NCBI GenBank assembly: GCA_902494585.1
Contig: CABUUD010000037.1
Coordinates: forward strand, 1-15,321
Reading direction: 5' to 3'
Source: an uncultured Collinsella sp.
Lineage (GTDB): Bacteria > Actinomycetota > Coriobacteriia > Coriobacteriales > Coriobacteriaceae
DNA length: 15,321 nucleotides
This document shows, piece after piece, positions 6,185 through 15,277 of the stretch. The notes under the pieces were generated by a model that was not told the DNA's origin, did no database searches, and saw only the letters and a list, made by a program, of their open reading frames with translations. Each line of letters begins with the position of its first letter. The first letter of the stretch is position 1. The translations under genes and the position numbers were made by a program.

Positions 6185-7210
6185 ATGGCACAGAGCGCGA
6201 ACATGGATGCGTCGGAGCTTGCACGCGATATCGCGGCCGGCCTAGCATCGGCAACGACGGCAACGGAGCGTGCGGCACTGGTGCCCGCAGAGCTCGTCGA
6301 GGCCATTCAGCAACTAAAAACCCAACGTGACGCGGTGATCCTGGCGCACTATTACGTGGCGCCCGAGGTCCAAGCCGTTGCCGATTACGTCGGCGATAGC
6401 TTCTACCTGGCAAAGCTCGCCAAAAGCCTGCCGCAGCAGACCATCGTGTTGTGCGGCGTGGAGTTTATGGGCGAGAGCGCCAAGCTGCTCAATCCCACTA
6501 AGACCGTGCTGCTGCCCGAGCCGGGCGCGGACTGCCCCATGGCGCACATGGTCAAGCGCGAGACGGTCGACGCGGCGCGCGCCGAGTACGGCGACGACCT
6601 GGCCGTGGTGTGCTACGTCAACTCCACGGTCGAGATCAAGAGCTGGAGCGACGTGTGCGTCACCAGCTCCAACGCCGTTAAGATCGTGTCCGAGCTGCCG
6701 CAGCAGCATATCCTGTTCATTCCCGACCAAAACCTGGGCCGCTTCGTAGCCGAGCAGGTGCCGCAAAAGCACGTCATCCTCAACAACGGCTACTGCCCGC
6801 GCCATCACATCATCACCGTCGAGCAGATCGTCGACGCGACGGAGGCCCACCCCGACGCGCTCGTGCTGGCGCACCCCGAGTGCAAGGCTGACGTTCTGGC
6901 CGAGGCCGACTACATCGGCTCCACCGCCGGCATCATCAAGTATGCCGAGGAGTCGGACGCCAGCGAATTCATCATCGTGACGGTCCGCGGCGTGCTCTAC
7001 GAGCTCGAGCGCCGCTGCCAGGGCACCGGCAAGAAGTTCTACTTCCCCGCGGTGCAGCCCACCTGCGTCAACATGGATCTCATCACGCTCGAGAAGCTCG
7101 TGCGCTGCCTGGAGACGGGTGAGGGCGAGGTGCAGATCGGCGTGTCGGACGAGGCTGCCGACCAGGCCAAGCTCACGCTCGACCGTATGCTCGAGTACGC
7201 AGCACGCTAG
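6185..7210 (+). CDS. nadA: Quinolinate synthase NadA
   Basis: A 341-aa [4Fe-4S] enzyme that condenses iminoaspartate with dihydroxyacetone phosphate to quinolinate, the second step of de novo NAD synthesis. The three cluster ligands match the family: C117 in GADCPMAHM, C204 in NNGYCPRHH and C294 in PTCVNMDLITLEKL; the 87-residue gap between the first two equals that in known NadA proteins. Other hallmarks are AVILAHYYVAPEVQ, VEFMGESAKLL, YVNSTVEIK, TSSNAV and FIPDQNLGRFV. The ATG at 6185 has AGGGG five bases upstream; a TTG three bases earlier is less likely. It is first in nadA-nadB-nadC-niaR, with the cluster implying sensitivity to oxygen, in keeping with an anaerobe. Confidence 0.98.
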   Translation: MAQSANMDASELARDIAAGLASATTATERAALVPAELVEAIQQLKTQRDAVILAHYYVAPEVQAVADYVGDSFYLAKLAKSLPQQTIVLCGVEFMGESAKLLNPTKTVLLPEPGADCPMAHMVKRETVDAARAEYGDDLAVVCYVNSTVEIKSWSDVCVTSSNAVKIVSELPQQHILFIPDQNLGRFVAEQVPQKHVILNNGYCPRHHIITVEQIVDATEAHPDALVLAHPECKADVLAEADYIGSTAGIIKYAEESDASEFIIVTVRGVLYELERRCQGTGKKFYFPAVQPTCVNMDLITLEKLVRCLETGEGEVQIGVSDEAADQAKLTLDRMLEYAAR

Positions 7211-7220
7211 AACAATGTTG

Positions 7221-7241
7221 CATGAGGGACGGTCCCTTATG
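7221..7241. repeat. 21-base dyad between nadA and nadB
   Basis: Ten bases on each side of G7231 pair except for one G/T, centred on GGGACGGTCCC. It sits in the 55-base gap between nadA and nadB, 25 bases before the nadB start. The loop is too small for an ordinary hairpin, so a protein site or copy of a dispersed repeat is more plausible. Its role is unknown. Confidence 0.45.
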
Positions 7242-7265
7242 TCACATTCAAGGGAGAGGATTCCT

Positions 7266-8642
7266 GTGGAAACCAAGCAATACCCCGATATGGAGTGCGA
7301 CGTCGTCATTGCCGGCTGCGGCGTAGCGGGTCTGTACGCGGCCCTCAATCTGCCGACGAGCACGCGCGTGATCATGCTCTCCAAGGGCGCGGTCGATGAG
7401 TGCGATTCGATGCTCGCGCAGGGCGGCATCTGCGTGCTGCCCGAAGGCTCGGACTACGATGCCTTCTTTGAGGACACCATGCACGCCGGCCACTACGAGA
7501 ACCGCCGCGAGAGCGTCGACATCATGATTCGCTCGAGCCGCTCGGTCATCAACGACCTGCTGGCCATGGGCGTGGATTTTGAGCGCAAGGCCGACGGCAG
7601 CCTCGACTTTACCCGCGAGGGCGCGCATAGCCGTCCGCGCATCGCCTTCCATGCCGACATCACCGGCAAGGAGATCACGACCAAGCTGCTCCAGGCCGTC
7701 CGCAAGCTGGACAACGTGCAGATTTTGGAGCACGTGGCCATGACCGACATCCTAACGGGCGAGCGCGATGGCGCCACGGTGTGCACCGGCGTCGTCGCCG
7801 TAGCCGTGGACGAGGACAACTCGGTTCACCCCGCCGACGAGCTGGCAAATGCCGTTGAGGGCGTGCATGCCGGTAAGCCGTTTAAGATCCATGCCCGCCA
7901 CACGCTGTGGGCGACGGGTGGCATTGGCGGCGTGTACGACCACTCGACCAACTACCCGCAGCTCACGGGCGACGCCTGCTACATCGCTCAGGAGCATGGC
8001 ATTAAGATGGAGCACCTGGACTACGTGCAGATCCATCCCACGGGTCTGTTCTCGCCGCAGCCGGGTCGCACGTTCCTGATCAGCGAGAGCTGCCGCGGCG
8101 AGGGCGCGATTTTGCTCAACGCCGCCGGCGAGCGTTTTACCGACGAGTTGCAGCCGCGCGATGTGGTCGCCGCCGCCATCCGCGAGCAGATGAAGCAGGA
8201 TGACACCGAGCACGAGTGGCTGAGCTTTGCCCCCGTCGAGCGCGACGTGGTGACCGGGCACTTTGCCAATATCCGCGCGCGCTGCCTGGAGGACGGCCGC
8301 GACATCTTGGACGAGCCCATCCCCGTTACGCCCACGCAGCACTACTTTATGGGCGGCGTGTGGGTCGACAAGGACGGCCGCACCTCGATGCCCGAGCTCT
8401 ACGCCGCGGGCGAGACGGCCTGCAACGGCGTTCACGGCAAGAACCGCCTTGCTTCAAACAGCCTGCTCGAGGCGCTGGTCTGGGGTCGTCGCGCCGCGTG
8501 GTATATGCGTACCGGCGAGTCGCTTGCCGTGGAGCAGGCGGGCGAGCCCGCGCTCGATGGGCACCATCACGCCCTGAGTTCCGATAACCTTGCAATCGAT
8601 GATCTGGCCCGTGCCGCCGGCACGCAGGCCGTGGAGGAGTAG
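7266..8642 (+). CDS. nadB: L-aspartate oxidase NadB (short form)
   Basis: A 458-aa FAD enzyme that oxidises L-aspartate to iminoaspartate for NadA. The N-terminus has the dinucleotide-binding motif VVIAGCGVAGLYAALNL (13-29), then CDSMLAQGGICV. Active-site signatures follow: H257 in VQIHPTGLF, R277 in SESCRGEG, H359 in QHYFMGGVWVD, and R394 in HGKNRLASNSLLEAL. E. coli-type NadB is about 540 aa; here the C-terminal helical domain is nearly absent, as in many clostridial enzymes. GTG at 7266 is chosen because GGGAGAGG lies six bases upstream and the FAD motif then falls at the usual distance; the ATG at 7239 has no ribosome site. nadC begins three bases after the stop. In anaerobes fumarate is the likely electron acceptor (known for the family, not seen here). 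Confidence 0.96.
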   Translation: METKQYPDMECDVVIAGCGVAGLYAALNLPTSTRVIMLSKGAVDECDSMLAQGGICVLPEGSDYDAFFEDTMHAGHYENRRESVDIMIRSSRSVINDLLAMGVDFERKADGSLDFTREGAHSRPRIAFHADITGKEITTKLLQAVRKLDNVQILEHVAMTDILTGERDGATVCTGVVAVAVDEDNSVHPADELANAVEGVHAGKPFKIHARHTLWATGGIGGVYDHSTNYPQLTGDACYIAQEHGIKMEHLDYVQIHPTGLFSPQPGRTFLISESCRGEGAILLNAAGERFTDELQPRDVVAAAIREQMKQDDTEHEWLSFAPVERDVVTGHFANIRARCLEDGRDILDEPIPVTPTQHYFMGGVWVDKDGRTSMPELYAAGETACNGVHGKNRLASNSLLEALVWGRRAAWYMRTGESLAVEQAGEPALDGHHHALSSDNLAIDDLARAAGTQAVEE

Positions 8643-8645
8643 ACC

Positions 8646-9506
8646 ATGAATCCCATTACCATGAAGCTCGTCGTCGACGATCTGATTCTGCAGGCTCTGC
8701 GCGAGGACATTACGTTTGAGGACGTGAGCACGGCGAGCGTGTGCCCCACGGCGCGTCCCGCCACGGTGGAGCTTATCGCCAAAGCCGATGGCATCATCGC
8801 CGGCCTGGATGTGTTCGCCCGCACCTTTGAGCTGCTGGATTCGCAGAGCTCGGTGCTGTTTGATGTTGCCGATGGCGATGAGGTGCACGCCGGCGACCAC
8901 GTGGGTCAGGTGCGCGGCGATGCGCGTGTGCTGCTTTCGGGCGAGCGCGTGGCGCTCAACTACCTGCAGCGCATGAGCGGCATCGCTACCTATACGCACC
9001 AGATGGCTGCAGCGCTCGAGGGCACCAAGACCGTGCTCGTCGACACGCGCAAGACCACGCCGGGTATGCGCGTGTTTGAGAAGGCGGCGGTCGAGATCGG
9101 CGGCGGCAGCAACCACCGCTACAACCTGTCGACGGCCGTCATGCTCAAGGACAACCACATCGATGCCGCCGGCGGCGTGACGCGTGCAATCGAGATGGCG
9201 CGCGCCCATGCATCGTTTACTGCGACGGTCGAGATCGAGTGCGAGAACCTGGACATGGTGCGCGAGGCCGTGGAAGCCGGTGCCGACATTATCATGCTCG
9301 ACAATATGACCCATGACGACATGGCGGCCGCTATCGAGCTTATCGCCGGTCGTGCCAAGACCGAGTGTTCGGGCAACGTGGACGCCGACAACATTCGCGC
9401 CCTGGCCGATCTGGGTGTCGACTATATTAGCTCGGGCGCCCTGACGCACTCTGCGCCGATTCTCGACCTCTCGCTTAAGCACCTGCGTCTGCTGGACGGT
9501 AAATAA
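8646..9506 (+). CDS. nadC: Nicotinate-nucleotide pyrophosphorylase (carboxylating) NadC
   Basis: A 286-aa quinolinate phosphoribosyltransferase: quinolinate plus PRPP gives nicotinate mononucleotide, CO2 and pyrophosphate. Full family length. An N-terminal open-faced sandwich domain (1-115, ending SGERVALNYLQRMSGIAT) is followed by the beta/alpha barrel with DTRKTTPGMR (133-142), KAAVEIGGGSNHRYNL (146-161), KDNHI (168-172), EIECEN (196-201), IMLDNM (216-221), ECSGNV (240-245) and YISSGALTHS (260-269). All substrate-binding Arg, Lys and acidic positions appear intact. GGAGGAG at the end of nadB precedes the ATG by seven bases. The stop overlaps the niaR start by one base. Confidence 0.98.
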   Translation: MNPITMKLVVDDLILQALREDITFEDVSTASVCPTARPATVELIAKADGIIAGLDVFARTFELLDSQSSVLFDVADGDEVHAGDHVGQVRGDARVLLSGERVALNYLQRMSGIATYTHQMAAALEGTKTVLVDTRKTTPGMRVFEKAAVEIGGGSNHRYNLSTAVMLKDNHIDAAGGVTRAIEMARAHASFTATVEIECENLDMVREAVEAGADIIMLDNMTHDDMAAAIELIAGRAKTECSGNVDADNIRALADLGVDYISSGALTHSAPILDLSLKHLRLLDGK

Positions 9507-10051
9507 TGGACGCCCGCGAGCGTCGCCGTGCCATCATGGGCGTGCTCGAGCGAGCCAAGGGCCCCGTCTCCGGCAGCGCACTTGCTCGTGAGGTGGGTGT
9601 GAGCCGCCAGATTGTCGTGCAAGACATCGCCCTGCTGCGCGCCGATGGGCACGATATCGTGGCGACCAATCGCGGCTACGTGCTGCAGGAGGCGGCGAGC
9701 AGTCCGGCTGTTCCCACGCGCTTGGTCAAGGTTCGCCACGGCGTGGAGCAGGCAGGCGATGAGCTCACGAGTATCGTCGACGCCGGTGGTGCCGTGCTCA
9801 ACGTGATCGTCAATCACCGCGTGTACGGTAAGATCACGGCCGACCTGGACATCCGCAATCGTCGCGATGTTGAGCGCTACCTGCACGATATCGAGAGCGG
9901 CAAGAGCTTTCCACTACTAACGGTGACGAGCGGCTACCACTTCCATCGCATCGCGGCGGAAGACGAGCAGACCCTCGACGAGATCGAGGCCATGCTCAAG
10001 GAGAAAGGCTACTTGGCTGACCTCATGCCCTACGAAGACGACCTATCGTAG
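9506..10051 (+). CDS. niaR: Nicotinate-responsive transcriptional repressor NiaR
   Basis: A 181-aa repressor of NAD synthesis and niacin uptake genes. Residues 5-60 form an HTH_11 winged helix (VSGSALAREVGVSRQIVVQDI, then ALLRADGHDIVATNRGYVL). Residues 72-168 form the 3H domain; H78, E86, H145 and H147 fit the metal site described for the Thermotoga homologue, with H104 in VNHRVYGKI a further conserved His. Nicotinate acts as co-repressor in studied members. ATG overlaps the nadC stop (TAATG), indicating coupling. As the last gene of the operon it likely represses its own transcription through the inverted repeat at 6098-6145. NiaR is best known from Firmicutes and Thermotogae. Confidence 0.95.
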   Translation: MDARERRRAIMGVLERAKGPVSGSALAREVGVSRQIVVQDIALLRADGHDIVATNRGYVLQEAASSPAVPTRLVKVRHGVEQAGDELTSIVDAGGAVLNVIVNHRVYGKITADLDIRNRRDVERYLHDIESGKSFPLLTVTSGYHFHRIAAEDEQTLDEIEAMLKEKGYLADLMPYEDDLS

Positions 10052-10115
10052 CCGATGCTGCAAACGCCCCTAAGCGGCAATCTGCAGCGGTGCCAAATTA
10101 GTTATCCGCACAAAC

Positions 10116-10156
10116 AAAAAGGAGGCCTCCGCGGCGATGCGGAAGCCTCCTTTTTT
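10116..10156. terminator. Bidirectional terminator between niaR and the ferredoxin gene
   Basis: Arms 10116-10132 and 10139-10155 pair with one mismatch around a six-base loop. The plus strand ends in six T and the minus strand in five, so it can stop transcription from niaR (+) and from the convergent ferredoxin gene (-). It lies 65 bases after niaR and 40 bases after the ferredoxin stop. Confidence 0.93.
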
Positions 10157-10195
10157 GTGCACGGTGTACTTTTGAGTGTGCAAGTGGGGGAGTCG

Positions 10196-10381
10196 TTACT
10201 CCTCGACGATCTCGGTGATCGCGCCAGCGGGGCAAGCGTCCTGGCAAGCGCCACAGGCGACGCAGGAGTCCTCGTCAGCGACGGTAGCGACGTCCTGGAG
10301 CTCCAGAACGCCAGCGGGGCAGGAGTCGACGCAAACGCCACAAGCGATGCACTCGTCGGCATCAATTACGGGATGAGCCAT
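10196..10381 (-). CDS. 2[4Fe-4S] ferredoxin
   Basis: A 61-aa clostridial-type ferredoxin, a soluble low-potential electron carrier. Two complete cluster motifs are present: CIACGVCVDSCP (C11, C14, C17, C21) and CVACGACQDACP (C40, C43, C46, C50), arranged in the pseudo-twofold repeat of the family, with an acidic remainder. The frame extends 22 codons upstream, but the ATG at 10381 is preferred: GAGG lies eight bases before it and the family begins here with a short residue run before the first Cys. Monocistronic. Partners (hydrogenase, pyruvate:ferredoxin oxidoreductase) are not in the window. Confidence 0.97.
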   Translation of the reverse strand: MAHPVIDADECIACGVCVDSCPAGVLELQDVATVADEDSCVACGACQDACPAGAITEIVEE

Positions 10382-10442
10382 GGTAGTTTCCTCTCTGTTG
10401 ACCGACGCTACAGGCGATGCGCGCCGGTTTGATTCGGGCAAA

Positions 10443-10470
10443 AACATACCACGGGAGCGACCGTTTGCAA
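10443..10470 (-). promoter_or_regulatory. Candidate promoter of the ferredoxin gene
   Basis: On the minus strand TTGCAA (10470-10465), a 16-base spacer, then TATGTT (10448-10443). Transcription would start about 55 bases before the ATG at 10381. Each box matches consensus at four of six positions. Confidence 0.45.
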
Positions 10471-10602
10471 TACCCTCTGACCGGCATCTTCATACCGTTC
10501 GCCGAGTATGCCAAGGTTTACTAGAAAACACGCAGGTGGGGCCGTTGAGCTGCGCAAATGTTAGCTAAAGGTGACTTGAAATATTGAGCTATTGAGCGCC
10601 CC

Positions 10603-10716
10603 TGCGGAAAGGACATCCCGTTATTTGGCCGAAAAGCGGGTCGCAGTTTCCGGTTGGGCCCGCTAGCGGAAACTGCGACCCGGAATCCACGCTCAAACCG
10701 GGACGAGCTTTCCGCA
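10603..10716. repeat. 114-base symmetric imperfect palindrome in the ferredoxin-dnaK gap
   Basis: Three nested perfect stems share one centre: 9 bp (10603-10611 with 10708-10716), 5 bp (10616-10620 with 10699-10703) and 16 bp (10637-10652 with 10667-10682). Unpaired segments are symmetric (4/4 and 16/16 bases) around a 14-base loop. The motif GCGGAAA/TTTCCGC recurs within it. There is no following T-run on the plus strand and only a weak one on the minus strand, and no coding frame. It may be a REP/MITE-like dispersed element or a structured RNA. Confidence 0.7.
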
Positions 10717-10845
10717 AGGCAGCCCCAGGCGCCCCCGGACGCAAACCTCAGCCATCTCTACATAGATCTCGATAGATTTGCCGAGAACTCAAACAGTGCG
10801 TCTACCTGCGCATTTAAGAACCTAAACTCTCAGCAATAAGAAATC

Positions 10846-10875
10846 TTATATGAATTGACTTAGATTTTGTATATT
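10846..10875 (+). promoter_or_regulatory. Probable dnaK promoter region
   Basis: TATATT at 10870-10875 is a plausible -10; the best-spaced -35 is only TTATAT (10846-10851, 18-base spacer). TTGACT at 10855-10860 is closer to consensus but too near to that -10. The AT-rich tract stands out from its GC-rich surroundings. Exact boxes are uncertain. Confidence 0.35.
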
Positions 10876-10919
10876 CCGGCCCATAAGGGGATACACTACA
10901 TCCTGAAAGACAAGCCGAA

Positions 10920-10949
10920 GCGCCGCGCGACAGATCGTCGAGGCGGCGC
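10920..10949 (+). promoter_or_regulatory. Hairpin in the dnaK leader
   Basis: Seven pairs (10920-10926 with 10943-10949) and four inner pairs (10928-10931 with 10937-10940) around AGATC, separated by a 1x2 internal loop. It ends about 12 bases before the ribosome binding site and does not cover it. It may stabilise the mRNA; a thermosensor role is not supported by its position. Confidence 0.5.
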
Positions 10950-10976
10950 GAACGCAAAAGAGAGAGGGAATTTCTA

Positions 10977-12869
<1,893 letters not shown>

Positions 12870-12871
12870 TC

Positions 12872-13714
12872 ATGTCCGCCCGTAAAGCTCGCACGGAGGC
12901 GGCTGCCGCTGGCGCCGCCCCCGTTGACTCTGAGGAGAAGGACGTGAAGATTCCCGTAGAGGCCGTCGACGATACCGAGGCCAACGAGGCCGAGGCCGCC
13001 GAGGCTGCCGAGAACCAGGTAGAGGATTCCAACAAGGAGGCGACGATGACCGAGGACGAGATGGTGGAAGCTGCTATCCGCGCCGGTGAGGAAGCCGCCG
13101 ACAACGACTTTAAGCTCAAGTTCGAGCAGGCCCAAAAGGAGCTTGCCGACGTGCGCAATGAGCTCGACGCTGCGGCAGAGGCTCAGAAGGCCGCTGAGGA
13201 CAAGGCGAAGGACGCTACCGAGCGCACCGCCCGCCTGCAGGCCGACTGGGAGAACTTCCGTCGCCGCACCGCCAACGAGCGCCTTGCCGAGCGCGAGCGC
13301 GCGACCGAGAAGCTTGTCACCGCGCTGTTGCCGGTGATTGACGATATTGAGCGCGCGATCGACCATGCCCGCAGCCAAGAGCTTTCCGACGACTTTAAGC
13401 AGTTCGTCGATGGCGTTGACGCGGTACATGCCAAGCTGCTCGATGTGTTTGCGCACGAGGGCGTTGAGCCCATCGACCCCAAGGGCGAGGCGTTTGATCC
13501 GCTTGAGCATCAGGCTGTGGGTCGCGTCGAGGACGCATCGCAGTACGACGAGACCGTCAACGACGTGTACCAGAAGGGCTACCGCATGGCGGATCGCATC
13601 CTGCGCTCCGCGATGGTGACGGTGACCTACGGTGGCGAGAAGCGCCCCGCACCGGAGCCCGAAGCGGCGCCCGAGGATGCTACGGCCGATACGGCCGAGA
13701 GCACCGAGGAGTAA
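12872..13714 (+). CDS. grpE: Nucleotide exchange factor GrpE
   Basis: A 280-aa co-chaperone that releases ADP from DnaK. The long dimerisation helix covers about residues 75-160 (FKLKFEQAQKELADVRNELD; TARLQADWENFRRRTANERL), followed by the beta-wing domain (GVEPIDPKGEAFDPLEHQAV; DVYQKGYRMADRILRSAMVTV). The first 70 residues are Ala/Glu-rich and low in complexity, as is the acidic tail. The ATG at 12872 is two bases after the dnaK stop, with only a modest GAGG upstream. A second in-frame ATG at 13046 has a perfect AAGGAGG five bases before it and would give 222 aa containing the whole functional part. Either or both may be used. Followed by a terminator. Confidence 0.96.
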   Translation: MSARKARTEAAAAGAAPVDSEEKDVKIPVEAVDDTEANEAEAAEAAENQVEDSNKEATMTEDEMVEAAIRAGEEAADNDFKLKFEQAQKELADVRNELDAAAEAQKAAEDKAKDATERTARLQADWENFRRRTANERLAERERATEKLVTALLPVIDDIERAIDHARSQELSDDFKQFVDGVDAVHAKLLDVFAHEGVEPIDPKGEAFDPLEHQAVGRVEDASQYDETVNDVYQKGYRMADRILRSAMVTVTYGGEKRPAPEPEAAPEDATADTAESTEE

Positions 13715-13719
13715 TTGAG

Positions 13720-13750
13720 AAGGGCCCCGGGGCAACACCCGGGGCCCTTT
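13720..13750 (+). terminator. Terminator after grpE
   Basis: A 12-bp perfect GC-rich stem (13720-13731 with 13738-13749) with the loop GCAACA, ending in TTT. It lies right after the grpE stop. The short T-run suggests partial termination, which would lower dnaJ-hspR relative to dnaK-grpE. Confidence 0.8.
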
Positions 13751-13822
13751 CTGGCCTAGTGCCATATGAAAGCATGAGCCGTCGTCTGCATGGGCGGCGG
13801 ACGTAACAGGAGAGGAGCTACG

Positions 13823-14788
13823 ATGGCTGCAGGCAAAACCTTCTATGACATCCTGGGCGTATCCAAGAGCGCCTCCGACAAAGATATCAAGAGCGCGTTT
13901 CGCAAGCTCGCGCAAAAATATCACCCCGATGCCGGCGGCGACGAGGCCAAGTTCAAGGAGATCAGCGAGGCCTACGAGACGCTTTCGGACGAGAAGAAGC
14001 GCAAAGAGTACGACCAGATGCTCATGTTTGGCGGCATGCCGGGCGCGGGCGGCGCGTATGGCGGCGGCTACGGTGCCGGCGCAGGCGCCAGCGGCTGGGG
14101 CGATATCTTCGACAGCATCTTTAGCGGCAACGGCGCCTGGGGCAGCGATTGGGGCTCGGGCTTTGCCGGGGCTGCGGGCGCTGCCGGTGCCGGCGCGGGC
14201 CGCAGCCGTGCTCGCAAGGGCGGCGACCTGTCGTTGACCGTCGATGTTTCGGCCGAGGACGCGTTTCGCGGCGTGACGCACAAGGTCACCTACCGCATTC
14301 CCTCGACGGGCGAGCAACAGACCATTACGGTCTCGGTGCCTGCGGGCGCGGTCGACGGTGGCAAGCTGCGCTACAAGCGTCGCGGCGAGTACGGCGTTGC
14401 CGGCGGCGAGCGCGGCGACCTGGTCGTGACCACGCACGTGGAGGAGCATCCGCTGTTTAAGCGTAAAGGTGCCGACGTGACTATGGAGGTACCGGTCTCG
14501 GTCTACGAGGCGGCGCTCGGCTGCACGGTGGACGTGCCCACGCCCGGCGGTGCGACGGTTCGTCTGAAGGTGCCCGCGGGTACCCAGACGGGCAAGAAGT
14601 TCCGCTTTAAGGAGATGGGGGCGCCCGACGTTAAGCACCGTGGCCGTACGGGCGCGCTGCTCGTCGAGATCAAGGTGCAGGTCCCCACGAACCTATCCGA
14701 TGATGAGCGCGACGCCATGACCAAGTTGCGTGAGGCCGACACGCGCGACTATCGCGAGAAGGTCAACCGTTACAAGGCGACGTACTAG
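13823..14788 (+). CDS. dnaJ: DnaJ-family co-chaperone without zinc finger (CbpA/type II-like)
   Basis: A 321-aa Hsp40 that delivers substrates to DnaK and stimulates its ATPase. The J domain (6-70) has the HPD tripeptide at 34-36 in LAQKYHPDAGGDEAKFKEIS. Residues about 72-140 are very rich in Gly/Ala with short Trp/Phe motifs (GWGDIFDSIFSG). The four CXXCXGXG zinc repeats of type I DnaJ are absent; the sequence goes directly to the two C-terminal beta domains (GGDLSLTVDVSAEDAFRGV; DVTMEVPVSVYEAALGCTVD, then VPTPGG). The upstream frame is open, but GGAGAGGAG five bases before the ATG at 13823 and the family N-terminus fix the start. About 70 bases separate it from the grpE terminator, with no clear promoter. 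hspR follows after 72 bases. Confidence 0.95.
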   Translation: MAAGKTFYDILGVSKSASDKDIKSAFRKLAQKYHPDAGGDEAKFKEISEAYETLSDEKKRKEYDQMLMFGGMPGAGGAYGGGYGAGAGASGWGDIFDSIFSGNGAWGSDWGSGFAGAAGAAGAGAGRSRARKGGDLSLTVDVSAEDAFRGVTHKVTYRIPSTGEQQTITVSVPAGAVDGGKLRYKRRGEYGVAGGERGDLVVTTHVEEHPLFKRKGADVTMEVPVSVYEAALGCTVDVPTPGGATVRLKVPAGTQTGKKFRFKEMGAPDVKHRGRTGALLVEIKVQVPTNLSDDERDAMTKLREADTRDYREKVNRYKATY

Positions 14789-14860
14789 GGCGGTCGTGGC
14801 GCACGCCCGCGCCCGCGGGCTTATGATGGACGATAACGAGACGGAAAGGGGTCAGGTAGC

Positions 14861-15277
14861 ATGGCCGAGGACAATAGGAACAAACCGCTGTACATGATCA
14901 GCGTGGCGGCCGAGCTGACCGGCATGCATCCGCAGACTCTGCGCGTCTACGAGTCCAAGGGACTGGTGAACCCCCAGCGCTCGGGCGGTAACACGCGTCT
15001 GTATTCGCGTGCCGATATCGAGCGCCTGGAACTCATCAACCAGCTGACCGACGAGGGCATCAACCTTGCCGGCGTGGTGCGCATCCTCGATATGAAGGAG
15101 CGTGCCGAGGAGCGCGAACGCGAGAACGAGAAGCTCCGCGCCCGCGTACGCCAGCTCGAGGACGAGCTGCACGAGTACAAGATGCAAAAGAAGATCACCG
15201 CCCTGGCCCCGCGCGACGGCTCAGTTAACCCCGAACAGGTCATGCGCAAGCTGCTGGGTGCCGGCGGGGATTTGTAG
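14861..15277 (+). CDS. hspR: Heat-shock repressor HspR (MerR family)
   Basis: A 138-aa repressor of the dnaK operon in actinobacteria; DnaK acts as its co-repressor in Streptomyces. Residues 11-78 form the MerR-type winged helix (YMISVAAELTGMHPQTLRVY, then ESKGLVNPQRSGGNTRLYS; LINQLTDEGINLAGVVRILD). Residues 76-112 are a charged coiled coil for dimerisation. The C-terminus (PRDGSVNPEQVMRKLLGAGG) is variable in the family. No effector-binding domain is present. AAAGGGG and AGG precede the ATG. Its place as the last gene of dnaK-grpE-dnaJ-hspR is the actinobacterial arrangement and supports autoregulation. Confidence 0.96.
   Translation: MAEDNRNKPLYMISVAAELTGMHPQTLRVYESKGLVNPQRSGGNTRLYSRADIERLELINQLTDEGINLAGVVRILDMKERAEERERENEKLRARVRQLEDELHEYKMQKKITALAPRDGSVNPEQVMRKLLGAGGDL

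Larger units (their letters stand above)
10382..10976. other. Gene-free intergenic region before dnaK
   Basis: About 595 bases without a supportable gene. From left to right it holds the ferredoxin promoter (10443-10470), a tandem 8-base direct repeat TATTGAGC (10582-10597), the large palindrome (10603-10716), an AT-rich tract that should carry the dnaK promoter (about 10838-10877), and a leader hairpin (10920-10949). A 61-codon TTG-initiated frame at 10654-10839 has no ribosome site and overlaps the palindrome, so it is not called. No canonical HspR (HAIR) or HrcA (CIRCE) operator is visible. Confidence 0.7.

Noticed and set aside
6314..7429. A 371-codon minus-strand open frame opposite nadA
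   Set aside because: nadA on the plus strand carries all cluster cysteines and signatures; the antisense product is low-complexity His/Val/Leu-rich sequence typical of shadow frames.
10773..10793. Possible HspR (HAIR) operator before dnaK
   Set aside because: Only the ACTCAA half is present; the expected left half at 10773-10779 matches the consensus at one of seven positions.
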